Counted from the stretch's first letter, positions 22,398 to 32,822 are shown. The stretch: 64,000 nucleotides of DNA from Heterocephalus glaber (GCF_000247695.1 NW_004624855.1:4909925-4973924), one strand, 5' to 3'. Translations and numbers: made by a program. The notes: a model not told the origin generated them from the letters alone.

Positions 22398-22423
22398 ACA
22401 TCATCTAAAGTTGATGATGTTGT
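22395..22423. repeat. Perfect hairpin next to the CG tract
   Basis: Arms ACAACATCATC (22395-22405) and GATGATGTTGT (22413-22423) are exact inverse complements with a 7-base loop TAAAGTT. The left arm overlaps the last bases of the alternating tract. It has no downstream T-run, and its function is unknown. Confidence 0.9.
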
Positions 22424-23875
22424 ATTTTAATATCAGGGAATCTACATTCTGTTCTAAATAACTAAATATATAAAATGAACACTGCTTAGACTTTTCATCT
22501 CCAAAATAATTTTTCCTTCATATATAAGCCTTCTTAGAATAGTAGAAAAATAAAGATTCATTGTTATCCTCCCCAGCTATAAAAGTGTCAAAGTCTTCAG
22601 ACTGACAGATTTAAATGGGTTGAAGGCATCTCCCACATGATGATCTGCAGCACTGGCTCATGGTCAGATATAAATTTTCAGTAAATCTGCTCCTAAAGCA
22701 TAGAAGGGAAACCTCCCCATCCCCTCCCTTCACACTGTCCTCAGGTGCTGAATGGACAAGCAAGATATGTTTCTCTTTTCCTCCGAATTTCTAAAACAAC
22801 TCCAGAAAACAATCAAAGAGAGTCTATATGTCACAGAAAGTTCTGACTGTAAGCACATGGTTGCTATTCTGTCAAGTGCCAGCTGAGCTGGCTCCATGAT
22901 TTCGATGACATCCACTGTGACTCATGGGCCTAGTGAGGGTGACCCATGAAACTGCTAGGTTAATACTGGGACCTTCTTCCTCCCAGAGTTCAACCCTCCA
23001 CTTGGTTTGGGGGATAACATGGGCCAGAAGTGTGTCTGTGTATATCTTACCCCACTCTGATAAGCTGTTTCTCTGCTATTTGTATTATTGATCTTAAACT
23101 TCTTCCTAATTCCATTATGTATCTGCCCTTGCTCTTTTCCTTGCTGAACAATGAATACCAAATGCAATACATAATGCAAAATAAATGTTAAGGGTTCTGT
23201 CTTGCGGAAAAATCAGTTTATTTGTTTGGACTGATCTGGCAAAATCTAGGATTTTGAAAGTGTTTGACTAAATCAATTTGTATTCAGTTGGAGCTCTATT
23301 ATGAATGTTGTTGTGTAAAACCAAACCCCTAGATCACTGGGGTAGCGGTCAAGCACTTAAATTTCATTTCAAATCAGTTCTAGGCTTGAAATGAAGCCTA
23401 TGTTTAAAATTTCAAAAGTGAATCCTTCCTATTGAATTTGTTAGGGATTTTACCTTGGGATATTTAATGCCAGTAATCCTCAGCTTCTTTATCCATAATG
23501 TATGTATTTATGGTGTGAGTGTGTTTTCTTTTGGGAAAAGAGAACTAATATATTTTATAAAAACTGGATGAGCACTGCATGAAATGTGTAGTTGGACAGA
23601 GTATTTCCTCAAGGGATATATTGTGTTTTATGTATACTAGAAGGATATTATCATTTACTGAATTAAATATATTTATAAGAATCATTTACTGCTTTCTCAA
23701 CCATGATTCTTAAAAAATGATACAGTAATCCCTAGACTCTTTCAGAATATTGGAAAAGTCAAAGCTATGTTTGTAACAATGGTTACTAAATATATATATC
23801 CTTTTAATTCTCCTTCTCCAGTGAGTGAATAGCAGTTTTCTTGAGTTTACAAGATGTGATCAAAAGCTACAGTGA
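22424..23875. other. Unassigned DNA
   Basis: No gene or repeat was recognised. Minus-strand frames at 22730-22915 and 22955-23179 lack any supporting feature. Confidence 0.5.
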
Positions 23876-23877
23876 AT

Positions 23878-24085
23878 GTTTAAATTTAAAAAGAATTTAT
23901 TACAGTAAAAGACACATTACCATTGTTCCTCTTTACTTTGAACATACTTAACTTTAATCATGCTGTTGTGATTGACTCAATATCCTGAATCAATTAAAAA
24001 CATTTATTTTCATGGTCATTTTGACTTTGGGGGAAGCCATTAGTTGCATGCTGCCAGGTAAGTTGAATAAGATAGAAGAGACACA
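23878..24085 (-). mobile_element. Tc1/mariner-like transposase remnant
   Basis: Read on the minus strand, the region around 24040-24005 gives '...PKVKMTMK', the mariner stretch after the third catalytic Asp. It continues through a decayed segment resembling 'IDSGYxVN' to the end at about 23890-23915 ('gtaatgtgtcttttactgtaa'). The same end block, 'acagtaaaagacacatt' then 'ccatt' on the plus strand, is present at 1633-1655, so both remnants belong to one family. It is about 200 bp and non-functional. Confidence 0.65.
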
Positions 24086-24204
24086 CAATAAAGTTTTTAG
24101 AAGCCTACCTTTGTGTTGGATGGTACATGGTGGCAGCATTCACCACTCTTAAGATCACACTACATAAAGACTCTAGCAACAGAAGATTGTGTGAATAGCT
24201 TCAT

Positions 24205-24955
24205 AAAGTGGACATTAAAGTAATGCAAATTTAAAGTACACTGAAATTTCATCTTACTCTAGAAAGAATGGCCACCATCAAGAAATCAAATAATAATAAA
24301 TGTTGGAGTGGCTGCTGGGAAAAAGGTACTCTTTCACATGGTTGATGGGAATTTGAACTACTATAACCATTATGGAAATCAGTATAGAGATTCTCCATAA
24401 AACTAAAATTAGATTATATTTGACCTAGTTATTCCACTTCTAGGTATCTTCCTGAAAGAGTTAAAGACAACATATTACAGTGATACAGGCATACTTAAGT
24501 CTATAGCAGTACAATTTATAATAGCTAAATCTTGGAAGTGGCCTATATGTCCATCAACAGATAAATGGACAAATAAATTGTGGCATTTATACACAATGCA
24601 GTAATATTCTGCCATCAAGAAGGATAAATTTGAGTCATTGTAGGAAAATGGATGTACTTTGAGACAGTAATATTAAGTGAAATACATTAGACACAGAAGC
24701 TTAAATATCACATGGTTTTTCTTGTGTGAGAAACCCAAAATATAAAGAACAAAACAAAAGACAGTTAACAGGAAATAAGAAGATGGAGCTTTTGTAAAAG
24801 GGAAGGAGATCAAGAGATGGAAGATAGCAGGGAGAGAGTGGAGGGGAAGGGGATGAAAAAAGAATGACAATGTGTGACGTGCATGCACCAACTCTCCATG
24901 AGAAATGTGATCATCATGTATGGCAAATATTTAGTAATAAAAAATAAGAATGTAA
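24205..24955 (+). mobile_element. L1 3' end (ORF2 C-terminus plus 3' UTR)
   Basis: Sense L1 from about 24220 ('taatgcaaatttaaagtacactgaaatttcatcttactc') through 'cattatggaaatcagtatagagattc', 'ttccacttctaggtatcttcctgaaag', 'tgtccatcaacagataaatggac' and 'gcagtaatattctgccatc'. The 3' UTR has a purine-rich tract at 24770-24866 and an end block 'caactctccatgagaaatgtgatcatcatgtatgg' followed by 'aataaaaaataag'. Related 3' ends are at 28690, 33500, 44440, 46620, 57010 and 58920. It is 5'-truncated, with frames broken. No convincing target duplication was found. Confidence 0.9.
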
Positions 24956-26336
24956 GATGTGGAAAGAATGATGGGATAAGTATATTTGAAGTGAGGGGTA
25001 GGGTATTTTAAGGCAGATTAACGGCAGTCTTTTCTCATAATAAAAATGTTTAATTTAAATATTCACAATGTATTTTGATCACACCTCATACATTTGATAT
25101 TCAACAGGTGAATGCAGAAGCAGACATTAAAATTTGTAAAGTTTCAAAATAATATTACTTTTTTAGTTTTAATAATTTAGTTCTTTGAATAAAAGTACAT
25201 CATTTGTATTTATATATGTTTATTATTATTTTGAGTAAATTTATAAAGTTCTGAGCTTTATAATACAGCAAATATTGATGTATACAACTCACATAAACAT
25301 GACTATGTAAGGTTTTCGATAATTTTGAAGAATATAAAGCAGTGTTGAAAAAAAAAGTTTGAGAACTGCCACCCTAGATTGTTTAAGTACCTGGGTCCTG
25401 AGATGAATATATGTGTGGTGGTTGAATTAACCCAGCTGAGTTCCTCAGCTCTGAATTTCACAGAGGTGAAGCGATAGCCTTTAACTAATTCTCTATCAGT
25501 CATGTGGGCTAGAGTTAGGGAATTTAAGGTCCTGTTATTAGAGGCTGTTAGTCATAAAAGATGAAACTGAGGGAAGGAAAATATATCATAGTCATATCTA
25601 TGACTGATGTATAGAACTGTGAGTTTGTCTCCTTTATTTAAATTTAACAGCAGTTTTGTGAGTACCTACACTGCACACTGAAATTTGCACAGATGGTCTC
25701 TAATTTAGTCCTCAGTGAGCCACTTATTTTCTGAAATGTAAGTGAAAATATGTGTCCTGAACTCCCTCACAGAGTTGTTGAAGCATTCTACCTAAAGAAG
25801 TGATGTGTTTGTAAGTGTGTGGTAATCTGTGAAATCGGCTATGCATATCAACTACTATAAATATCCAGTTCCTTTGTAACATTTTCTAATCTTTTTATTA
25901 AGGGAAGAGGAAATGCCTCCAGCAATATCAGGAGAGATCTTCTGGATATGCAAGTCAGTCTCCCTTCCACACAAATGATGTAGACTAAGTTTCTAAGACC
26001 TGAAAATTGCCAGACCACAATGGGCTGCCATGTTGCCCAATGTTTGCCCCTCTCATCCCTTCATGGAAACTGAAAGATAACATTTTACTTTGTTCATGGG
26101 CCAAGAGTAGAGAGTGTTAATCTCATCCAGATAAAAATGAGTAAACATGAAGGCATTAAGTGTTCCTGATATATGGACAAAGCTTGGTACTGTATACCTA
26201 GAGGTACTTAAACATTTGAAATACAGAAGAAATTCACCTGAAAGTGGTATTTTGATCCTAGTCCACTATCTAGTCCACTATCCTGACCAATAGTCAGGAA
26301 CTTTTTCAAATTACATTTTATTTTGCACATCTTTGC
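24956..26336. other. Mostly unassigned DNA
   Basis: A weak MIR-like antisense block may lie at 25645-25745 ('gtgagtacctacactgcacactg'). A 12-base unit CTAGTCCACTAT is tandemly duplicated at 26258-26281. No gene was seen. Confidence 0.45.

Positions 26337-26365
<29 letters not shown>
26337..26365. repeat. (CT)n microsatellite
   Basis: About fourteen CT units, followed by a pyrimidine-rich stretch to about 26380. Confidence 0.95.
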
Positions 26366-26368
<3 letters not shown>

Positions 26369-26899
26369 TCTTCCTTTTTTCATATTCTCATTGTATAATT
26401 TGAGCCCTAATTACTGTCATGAATTTAAATGGAAATAATCTATTTTGAAGATGAGTTATAAAACTAAACAATATGAGTACTGCCAATCCAGAAGAAAAAA
26501 AAATATTTGACAAAAAACAATGTAAAACCTGTGTTCACATATTTAAGATTTGAAAGTTAAGATGGACTGTACCCTTATGCACTATAAACTTTATCCAAGT
26601 GAACTATATACTCATGTGAAAAAATATAACATTCCACAAATCCACACATTAAAAATATAGAGCACTTGTAGGAGAAATGGAATTAGGATCAACTATTCAG
26701 AACCTTGTAATAGAGCTCTGACAAAAACAGTAAGTCAAATAAAAATACTAATGCAGGGGAAACAGCAAGTAATAATGTACTTAGAGGCTGAAAATCTTAT
26801 TGTAAAATTTATCTCTCATTCTTAATTTTAAAGAAATACAAAAGGAAAAACTATACATATGTGTATATCACATATCTCAGTATTAAGACCAACATGTTA
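26366..26899. other. Unassigned AT-rich DNA, possibly old L1
   Basis: The A-rich plus-strand composition and position suggest it could be the 5' continuation of the old L1 starting near 26900. I cannot align it to specific ORF2 landmarks. Confidence 0.35.
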
Positions 26900-26946
26900 C
26901 TGAATTGGGACCCATTACAAGTATTTTCATCAAAATTAGGAACACA

Positions 26947-27046
26947 GGGCTAGGGATTTAGCTCAGTGGTTCCACTGCCTGCCTTGCAAGCACAAGGACC
27001 CAAGTTCGATCCCTGGTACAAACAAAAACAAACAAACAAACAAAAC
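26947..27046 (+). mobile_element. ID-type tRNA SINE, complete, with perfect TSD
   Basis: It starts GGGCTAGGGATTTAGCTC. The Pol III A box (TAGCTCAGTGG) is at about 26960-26970 and the B box (AGTTCGATCCC) at about 27003-27013. The 3' tail is (AAAC)n. The flanking 12-base sequence ATTAGGAACACA is identical at 26935-26946 and 27047-27058, so this is an intact retroposition event. It lies in sense within the old L1. Confidence 0.95.
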
Positions 27047-27194
27047 ATTAGGAACACATTAAGGATACTCAATTACTGTTTAATATTATACAGGATACAT
27101 TTATAAATGCATTTAGGCAAAATTGAAACTAATGACAGATGAATCAGAGATATGGATGAAGAGAAGACTAAAAGGCTTTGCTTTTTATCTGTTT

Positions 27195-27388
27195 GTTTTG
27201 TTTTTTGGTAGTACTAAAAAACAGGGTCTTGTCACTGAGATATATCCCCATCCCTTTTTAATTTTGACATCGGATCTCACTAAGACCCTAATTTACCCAG
27301 GCTTGACTCAAACATGTAGTCCTCCTGCTTCAGTCTCCCAGAGTACTAGCAATACAGGTATAAACCACCATACCTGGCAAGAGTAACA
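27195..27388 (-). mobile_element. Composite ID + B1-like SINE, antisense
   Basis: The ID part is decayed at about 27210-27252 ('cactgagatatatccccatccc'). The B1-like part runs 27262-27385, with 'gacatcggatctcactaag', 'cccaggcttgactcaaac', 'tcctcctgcttcagtctcccagagtactagcaatacagg' and 'accaccatacctggc'. It has the same architecture as the copies at 42640 and 60592. Confidence 0.85.
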
Positions 27389-28189
27389 CTTTGGGAATTA
27401 TGTGATAGTTGCCAGAAATTCTTAGTGTATCAACTGATAAAAATTACCCAATGAATGACAGCAAGATAGACAATAAACATGCATAAATGGACAGTCTTCA
27501 TATATACAAATAATAAAGTGGAAGACCTTAGTGGTAAAAAATACATTTTAAGTTATTTCAAAATTAGATTATGCAAAATTTAGATGATAAAGACTTTAAA
27601 ATCCCCTTGAAATTCATACAAGTGGATTTAATCAATTGGAAAGATGTGTTTTTATCTGTGGAGAATCATTATATAGATGAAAATTTTTGGTTTTCTTAAG
27701 TTATAAATTTAATGCAAATAAACAACATAAAAATACTCACAATTTTCATTTTGGAGTGAGCTAAGCTGATGTAAAAATTTATATGGCAAATTAGACATGC
27801 AAGAACAGCCAGGAAAACCACGTGAATGAAATCCTTTCTGGGGACTTAACTCACTTTGCTGTTGAATACCTATAAAAGTATCTGTGATCAAGACAGTGCA
27901 GCAATTGGCTCCTGAGCAAGGACAGTGGAGGACCCAGAAGGTCCAGAAAAAGGCACATAGTTATGGAACATGAAATACAAATCAGGTGGCATCTCAGACC
28001 ATTAGAAAAAAAATTGTGCTGCAACAATGGGATAACCACTTGCAAAGGGAGATAAAGTACATCTGGATCTCACACCATATATGAGAGTTAATGGCTAGTA
28101 CAGTAAATATTTAAATGTAAAATAAACTATATACACACTAGAGGAAAACACAGGAGAATCCCTGAATTTGTATACACAAATAAATTTTT

Positions 28190-28345
28190 TTCTTTTTTCT
28201 GTCTTTTATTTTTATTGAGGTGTGTCTCATTACACAGCTCAGGTTGTCTAAGAACTTCTGCACTCAAGTGACCAAACTTTTCAGCCTTTCAAGAAGCTGG
28301 GACTACAGGTGTGTACTGTCCTGACTTGCTTTACATTTGTCCTTT
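28190..28345 (-). mobile_element. B1/Alu-like SINE, antisense
   Basis: 'tttttattgaggtgtgtctcattacacagctcaggttgtc' then 'cactcaagtgaccaaac' and 'caagaagctgggactacaggtgtgtac' is a reverse-complement 7SL-derived monomer with a T-rich leader (its A-tail). It is inserted in the old L1 just after 28185. Confidence 0.8.
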
Positions 28346-28430
28346 TGTGTTGGGGTTATTCCACCTAGCATGACTTCAAAGTTTACTTACGTGGCATATA
28401 TCAGAAGTTCACTGATGTTTTTGTTCTGGT
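28346..28430 (-). mobile_element. Possible L1 3' piece between SINEs
   Basis: 'gtgttggggttattccacctagcatgac' resembles antisense L1 3' UTR ('tttatttcacttagcataat'). It is short, so the call is tentative. Confidence 0.35.
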
Positions 28431-28439
28431 TTGGTTTTA

Positions 28440-28570
28440 ATTTTACTTTTTTTTAAATTGAATCAGAGTCTCTATAATTTGACCATGCTGGCCTCAAAAT
28501 CACCAATCTTTTTTTGCCTCACCCTCCCAAGTAGTTGGAATTACAGGCATGCACCACCATGGCTAGTTAA
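28440..28570 (-). mobile_element. B1/Alu-like SINE, antisense
   Basis: 'ccatgctggcctcaaaatcacca', 'cctcaccctcccaagtagttggaattacaggcatgcaccaccatggctag' is a reverse-complement B1-like monomer, with an oligo-T leader at 28445-28455. Confidence 0.9.
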
Positions 28571-28598
28571 AAATAATATTTTTAGAAAAGTATTTACT

Positions 28599-28680
28599 GG
28601 GCTGGGGATTTAGCTCAGTAGTGCTGCTTCCTGCATTGCTGTTGCCTTGAGTTCGATCCCTGGTACCAAAAAAAAAAAAA
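28599..28680 (+). mobile_element. ID-type tRNA SINE, complete, with perfect TSD
   Basis: It starts GGGCTGGGGATTTAGCTC. The A box (TAGCTCAGTAG) is at 28611-28621, the B box (AGTTCGATCCC) at about 28652-28662, and an uninterrupted A13 tail at 28668-28680. AAAAGTATTTAC is present at 28586-28597 and again at 28677-28688, overlapping the tail. The clean A-tail suggests it is among the youngest elements here. Confidence 0.95.
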
Positions 28681-28685
28681 GTATT

Positions 28686-28747
28686 TACAATTGTATACCT
28701 ACAATGTACCAATAAAAGAATTTAATACCAAAAAAAAAAAAAAAAAC
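28686..28747 (+). mobile_element. L1 3' terminal fragment with poly(A)
   Basis: 'ttgtatacctacaatgtaccaataaaagaatttaatacc' followed by an A-run at about 28730-28746. The end block matches the antisense L1 ends at 44440 (plus-strand 'cttttattggtaca'). The ID SINE at 28599 appears to have inserted into this L1 piece. Confidence 0.65.
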
Positions 28748-28861
28748 TTGTTGAGAGACAGGACCATAGAAAAGATACAACCAATGACAAACTAGTAGAA
28801 AATGTTTACAATATATGTATCACAAAGAATTAATACTGTATGTTTATTTATAGTAAGAAGC

Positions 28862-29340
28862 TAGGGCATGGCAGCATGGCTGGAGCAGTTGGGCACGACA
28901 TACCAATTGAGACTTACTAACATGAGTGCAGAACAGCAGCACCCAAGTCTGACAAGGGATCAAGCTGAGCCCTGCACCCAGTACCAATCTTCTGATACGA
29001 GAACACACCGAACCTGGCACCTAATGTCAATCTTCTAGCAGGAGATCAAATGGGACCACCTGGGGCAACTATCAAAGAAGACAGAAAAGGACATCAGTAA
29101 TTGACTTGGGACTACTGCCCTCTGTTCTTGCAGTTGTCCATTCTGCTTGCAGAATGTATTCTCTCTCTTTTTTAAAGCACCTTTTTCTCTTTGAGCACTT
29201 TTTTTGCATTTCCTCTCCTTTTTATTTTCTTTTTCTAAATTTTTCCCTAAAATAAATGGTAATCTCACATCCACCAATTGTCCTGACGAATTCAACATTC
29301 AGGACAAAAACCTGGAAAACACTACTGGCCCTTACCCCAT
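28862..29340 (+). mobile_element. Candidate LTR or LTR-like segment
   Basis: This ~480 bp block interrupts the old L1 and does not match it. It has an internal imperfect repeat around 'caatcttct' (28987 and 29029), a pyrimidine-rich stretch 29150-29250, and an AATAAA signal at about 29252 followed by about 85 bases with 'ctgacgaattcaacattc'. This layout resembles a U3-R-U5 LTR, but I cannot name a family and its ends are unclear. It could instead be a non-retroviral insert. Confidence 0.4.
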
Positions 29341-29821
29341 CCCATAACATACGTATGTGTTTTTGTATAGATGATCACCCAGAAGATAAAAATCAAAGGT
29401 TGATCATATAAAAAAGTATTTAATTTCATCTTCCTTCAGCAAGGAAGCCACCTGGATACTATGTAGCTACCTGACAGGTATAAATGTAAAAGCTTGTTAG
29501 CTTGTATTGGCTTGTTAGGAAACAGGCATACTTGTATATGAGGATAAGTGAAAATGCAATTGGCAAGTCCAATAAAACTAGGCAATTATGTAATGATACA
29601 CCTCCAAAAATATAAAAATGTAAATTCAGAAGGCTATCCCTTACATTACTGTTTAAATTTCACAATACTGGATACAATTTTTACTGTAATATATTGTTTA
29701 TTTGCATTATTATAATGTACATTGTAACCTTTATTATAATGTTTTTTCCAATATCATAAAACCAATACCCAAATATATGTGTGCCCAAATACAGAAAAGA
29801 GCCTGAAAACTATTACGGTGA

Positions 29822-29890
29822 AGGGGCAGGGGGCCTCACAAGTGCAAGGTCCCAAGTTCAATCCCCAGTACAAAACAAAAACAAAACCTA
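29822..29890 (+). mobile_element. ID-type SINE, 5'-deleted
   Basis: 'ggggcctcacaagtgcaaggtcccaagttcaatccccagtacaaaacaaaaac' is the B-box half of an ID SINE, with the B box AGTTCAATCCC at about 29854 and an (AAAAC)n tail. The A-box half is absent. It sits in the old L1. Confidence 0.85.
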
Positions 29891-30120
29891 TTATCATGAC
29901 ATCACACCATGGAGCAGTAAAGAAGGGGGAGAAGGAGAAATAAAGAATGAGGAAAAATCTCTGTGATGTGGTATAATTTCCAAAATACATAATTAAAAAG
30001 CCAAAATAAGCAAAGTGCAAAGGGGTGTCTATATTATGGCATCTTTCGTTCAAGGTAATTTAACTTAGTAAAAAATAAAACACCTTTTGAAACCACTAAA
30101 CCACACATACACTTGTGCAA

Positions 30121-30300
30121 GAGTTTCAAACTTTTTTCTCAAGTTATCACACATGGCAAATTCCTTTAATGGCTTCAAGTGATTAACATACTGAGGAAAA
30201 TTTTGTAAGACCCAAGATGATTTTCTTCAACATATCGATACTATTCCCTTTCACCCACAGCATATGAACCAAAAAATTTAAAAAGCCAATAAAGCAAATT
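30121..30300. other. Unassigned DNA
   Basis: No recognisable element was found in this short gap between the old L1 and a MIR. Confidence 0.5.
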
Positions 30301-30301
30301 A

Positions 30302-30475
30302 GAAGCCCAGTTTTGTCACTTGTTAATGCTGTGACCAAGGCCTTCCCACTTAATTTCACTGAGCTTCAGGTTTCTCATCTACAAAAATATGGTACAAACA
30401 ATATTTTATAAGTTTGCTATAAGGACTAAATGAGATACAGCATGTAAATGTCCACACATGCTCATGAATAACTTG
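30302..30475 (+). mobile_element. MIR SINE
   Basis: 'ttttgtcacttgttaatgctgtgaccaaggccttcccacttaatttcactgagcttcaggtttctcatctac' is the MIR core in sense. It is followed by 'ctataaggactaaatgagatacagcatgtaaa', the MIR 3' half. Confidence 0.85.
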
Positions 30476-31632
30476 CCATTGCTGTCTTCATTGGGAATGT
30501 GAACTTTCTTTGGCAACACCACGCTGATGCGTCCATAAGCACATACATGGAGAGATAGGCACAAATAAGCCCAACCACTACCCCTGTCTTGGATTTCATA
30601 ACTCCCTTCCTTGTAATTTTTAGGTATTTTGTATGTCAAATTCACATTCTGATCCTTAGGACTTTCGTCATCAAGTTATTTCCACTTAAAGTGCTCTGGT
30701 CCCCATGTTTCACAGAGCCCACTGAGCTCTGAGTTCATTGGTCTAAGCAGGCTGGAGTTTTGTAACATCTTTCAGTTATTTTCTGTGTTTACCTCCTGTT
30801 ACAGCAACCAGCGTTTACACTCTCCAAGAGGAGGAGCCATCTTTTATTTCTGTAAGATATCTCCCTCAGTACCCAGTAATGTGTATCACATATTGTTGAC
30901 CACCTACAAACCCTTTCAATTGAAGTGTCATTATATATGTTTCAAGATAAGAGACCAAGTATTACATAGTTGTGCAGTGAAACTAGACTACATATTTATA
31001 AAATCCATCCAAACCCTGAGTTTTGTGGCAAATAATTTAAGGATTATATTACACAAATTGTGCCATCATATAATTTGTTCTATTAAATGCAAAGAGATCT
31101 TATCAGTTGTGGAAAACTTTTGACAAGTTGTCATATTTCAATCCAAGTATAACAGATTCTGACACTCCAAAAATCTTGATTTAATATTCCAGAAATATAC
31201 AGTGACCGTCACTGATGGTCTTGCCTGATCTGAACTAAATTCATGCCTTAGGATCATAGCATCACATCTCAGCAGTGGGATTTCAACACTGGTCCTGATC
31301 CAGGTCAACAAATAAGAAAGCATGCACCCAGACTTTATATAGAAGTAATAAGTGGATTGGGGTTTTTTTCTCTGGCTATAAGATTCTTTTTCACCCTCAC
31401 CTTCAGATAGTTTAAGGAAAACAACATCAGTAAAATCCTAGACAGAATTTAAAGGAATGATGTCTTAACATTTATTTCTGAAAATCAAATTATTCCTATT
31501 AGTCAGACATAAGCCCAGGGTGCAAAACAAGTGACAAGAATAAAGTCATGAAACATGGCATGTGATTTTAGTTATATTAATATAAGCTGATGAGTAAATA
31601 GTCATTTAGAGCATTCCTACTGATTATAGAAG
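30476..31632. other. Unassigned DNA
   Basis: No repeat or gene was recognised. A plus-strand frame at 30785-31123 (112 codons) has no domain or supporting context. Confidence 0.5.
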
Positions 31633-31634
31633 AT

Positions 31635-32110
31635 ATTTCATGTTTTAGATAGAATAAAGAGCCCTGAAGATGTCCACTCCCTGATCCCCATGACCTGGGA
31701 ATATGTCCCTTTACATGGCAAAAGGGACATCACAGATGTAATTAAATTAAGGGCCTTAAAATGGAAAGACCATTGTGGATTATCCATCTGTGCCCTATGT
31801 TAACACACACATGCATGCAGAGAGAGGGGGAAGCAGGCAGAAGATAGAAGAGAGAAGAGGGGAATCAACATGAAATGTGTCTACAGAAGGTGGTCAGAGA
31901 AAGCGAACTTTGCTAGCTTTGAAGACGGTTAAAGAAAGCCAGGAGTCAAGGAATGTAGGGAGCTTCTTAAAAGACAGGAAAAGCAAAGAAAATGATTCCC
32001 ACTGGAAGCCTCTTTGAAGGAAAAAAGCTTTGCAGAAACCTTGATTTTAGTCAAGTGAGACCCATGTTGGGCTTCTAATTGTACAAAACTGTGGGACAAT
32101 ACATTATACT
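31635..32110 (+). mobile_element. ERVL-MaLR (MLT1-like) LTR, sense
   Basis: Landmarks in order are 'gaagatgtccactccctgatccccatgacctgggaatatg', 'ttacatggcaaaagggacatcacagatgtaattaaatt', 'ctttgaagacggttaaag', 'caaggaatgtagggagcttcttaa', 'ccttgattttagtcaagtgagacccatgttgg' and 'gtacaaaactgtgggac'. They follow an old MaLR-type LTR end to end. An AG-rich expansion lies at about 31820-31865. Confidence 0.75.
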
Positions 32111-32154
32111 GTTGAAATTAGTTATAGTGGAAGTAGAGAACTAATGTGATTTAC

Positions 32155-32248
32155 CTGAGTATAATGTAAATTCTATGAGGTCGTGTCCTTTGATCCACTG
32201 GCTGCTGTATTTCCACAACCTAGAACACTGCTTGACCTTGACCCAGAA
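32155..32248 (+). mobile_element. L2 LINE 3' end
   Basis: 'aatgtaaattctatgaggtcgtgtcctttgatccactggctgctgtatttccacaacctagaacactgcttg' follows the L2 terminus in sense. Confidence 0.75.
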
Positions 32249-32404
32249 CGACATTTATTTAGCACACAGCCTTCAAAGGAAATACTGAATCATTATATTT
32301 TACCACAACAGTGTCAGTGTTTTACCTACTTTCCCTCTCACAACACTTCTGTTCTTTATATTTTGGCATCATCAGAATCACCTGAATTTGCTAAAGAGAT
32401 AAAT

Positions 32405-32515
32405 ATTCAGTAACCTATTCAAAATTGTCTAACTATTTACAGGTAAGGTCAAGGCTTGAGACAAAGTCGTTTGACTTTAAGTCCATTATACTTTCTGCTA
32501 CATAACTGCTCAGTT
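32405..32515 (-). mobile_element. MIR SINE fragment, antisense
   Basis: 'taacctattcaaaattgtctaactatttacaggtaaggtcaaggcttgagac' then 'tttaagtccattatactttctgctac' resembles a reverse-complement MIR 5' half ('cttgcccaaggtcacacagcta', 'ccagagtccatgctcttaacc'). Confidence 0.5.
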
Positions 32516-32822
32516 GTAGCTTTTAAAGGAAATGTAATAAGTTTACCTGGAATCCTCAACCTTCTACTACAGAAAGGAATCTTAGTTCAACTTATTGCAA
32601 CAAACATGTATCTAAAACAGAATAACACTTAAATTCCATTTAACTTTAAAGATTATTCAAATTAAGAATAAAATGGCATTATATTTTAAAAGAAACTGCA
32701 CCATTCTCTTTGGAGATCACATCATTCAAAGTGATATGGTGCCCCAGGTTCCTTCTCCTGTCACAAAGAGCAAACAAGGGCTCCTGGGGCCAGGCAGCAC
32801 AATGAGGAAAAGGAGCCACAGG
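32516..32822. other. Unassigned DNA
   Basis: No recognisable element was found. Confidence 0.5.

Larger units (their letters stand above)
26900..30120 (+). mobile_element. Fragmented old L1 (L1M-type), sense, host of many insertions
   Basis: ORF2-like landmarks occur in the correct order over 3 kb. Examples: 'aaatttatatggcaaattagacatgcaagaacagcc' (27774), 'caatgggataaccacttgcaaa' and 'ctcacaccatatatgagagttaatgg' (28026-28090), 'gaccatagaaaagatacaacca' (28762), 'aaagtatttaatttcatcttcc' (29412), 'taatgatacacctccaaaaatataaaaatg' (29592) and 'agcaaagtgcaaaggggtgtctatattatggcatcttt' (30007). The gaps between these blocks hold SINEs and an LTR-like segment. All frames are broken. Confidence 0.7.

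Noticed and set aside
22395..22423. Hairpin as a terminator or microRNA precursor
   Set aside because: An 11-base stem is too short for a microRNA precursor and there is no T-run. I keep it only as a structural oddity.
26947..28680. tRNA-like sequences with good A and B boxes
   Set aside because: They are ID SINEs with A-rich tails and target duplications. They lack the acceptor-stem pairing of a tRNA gene.
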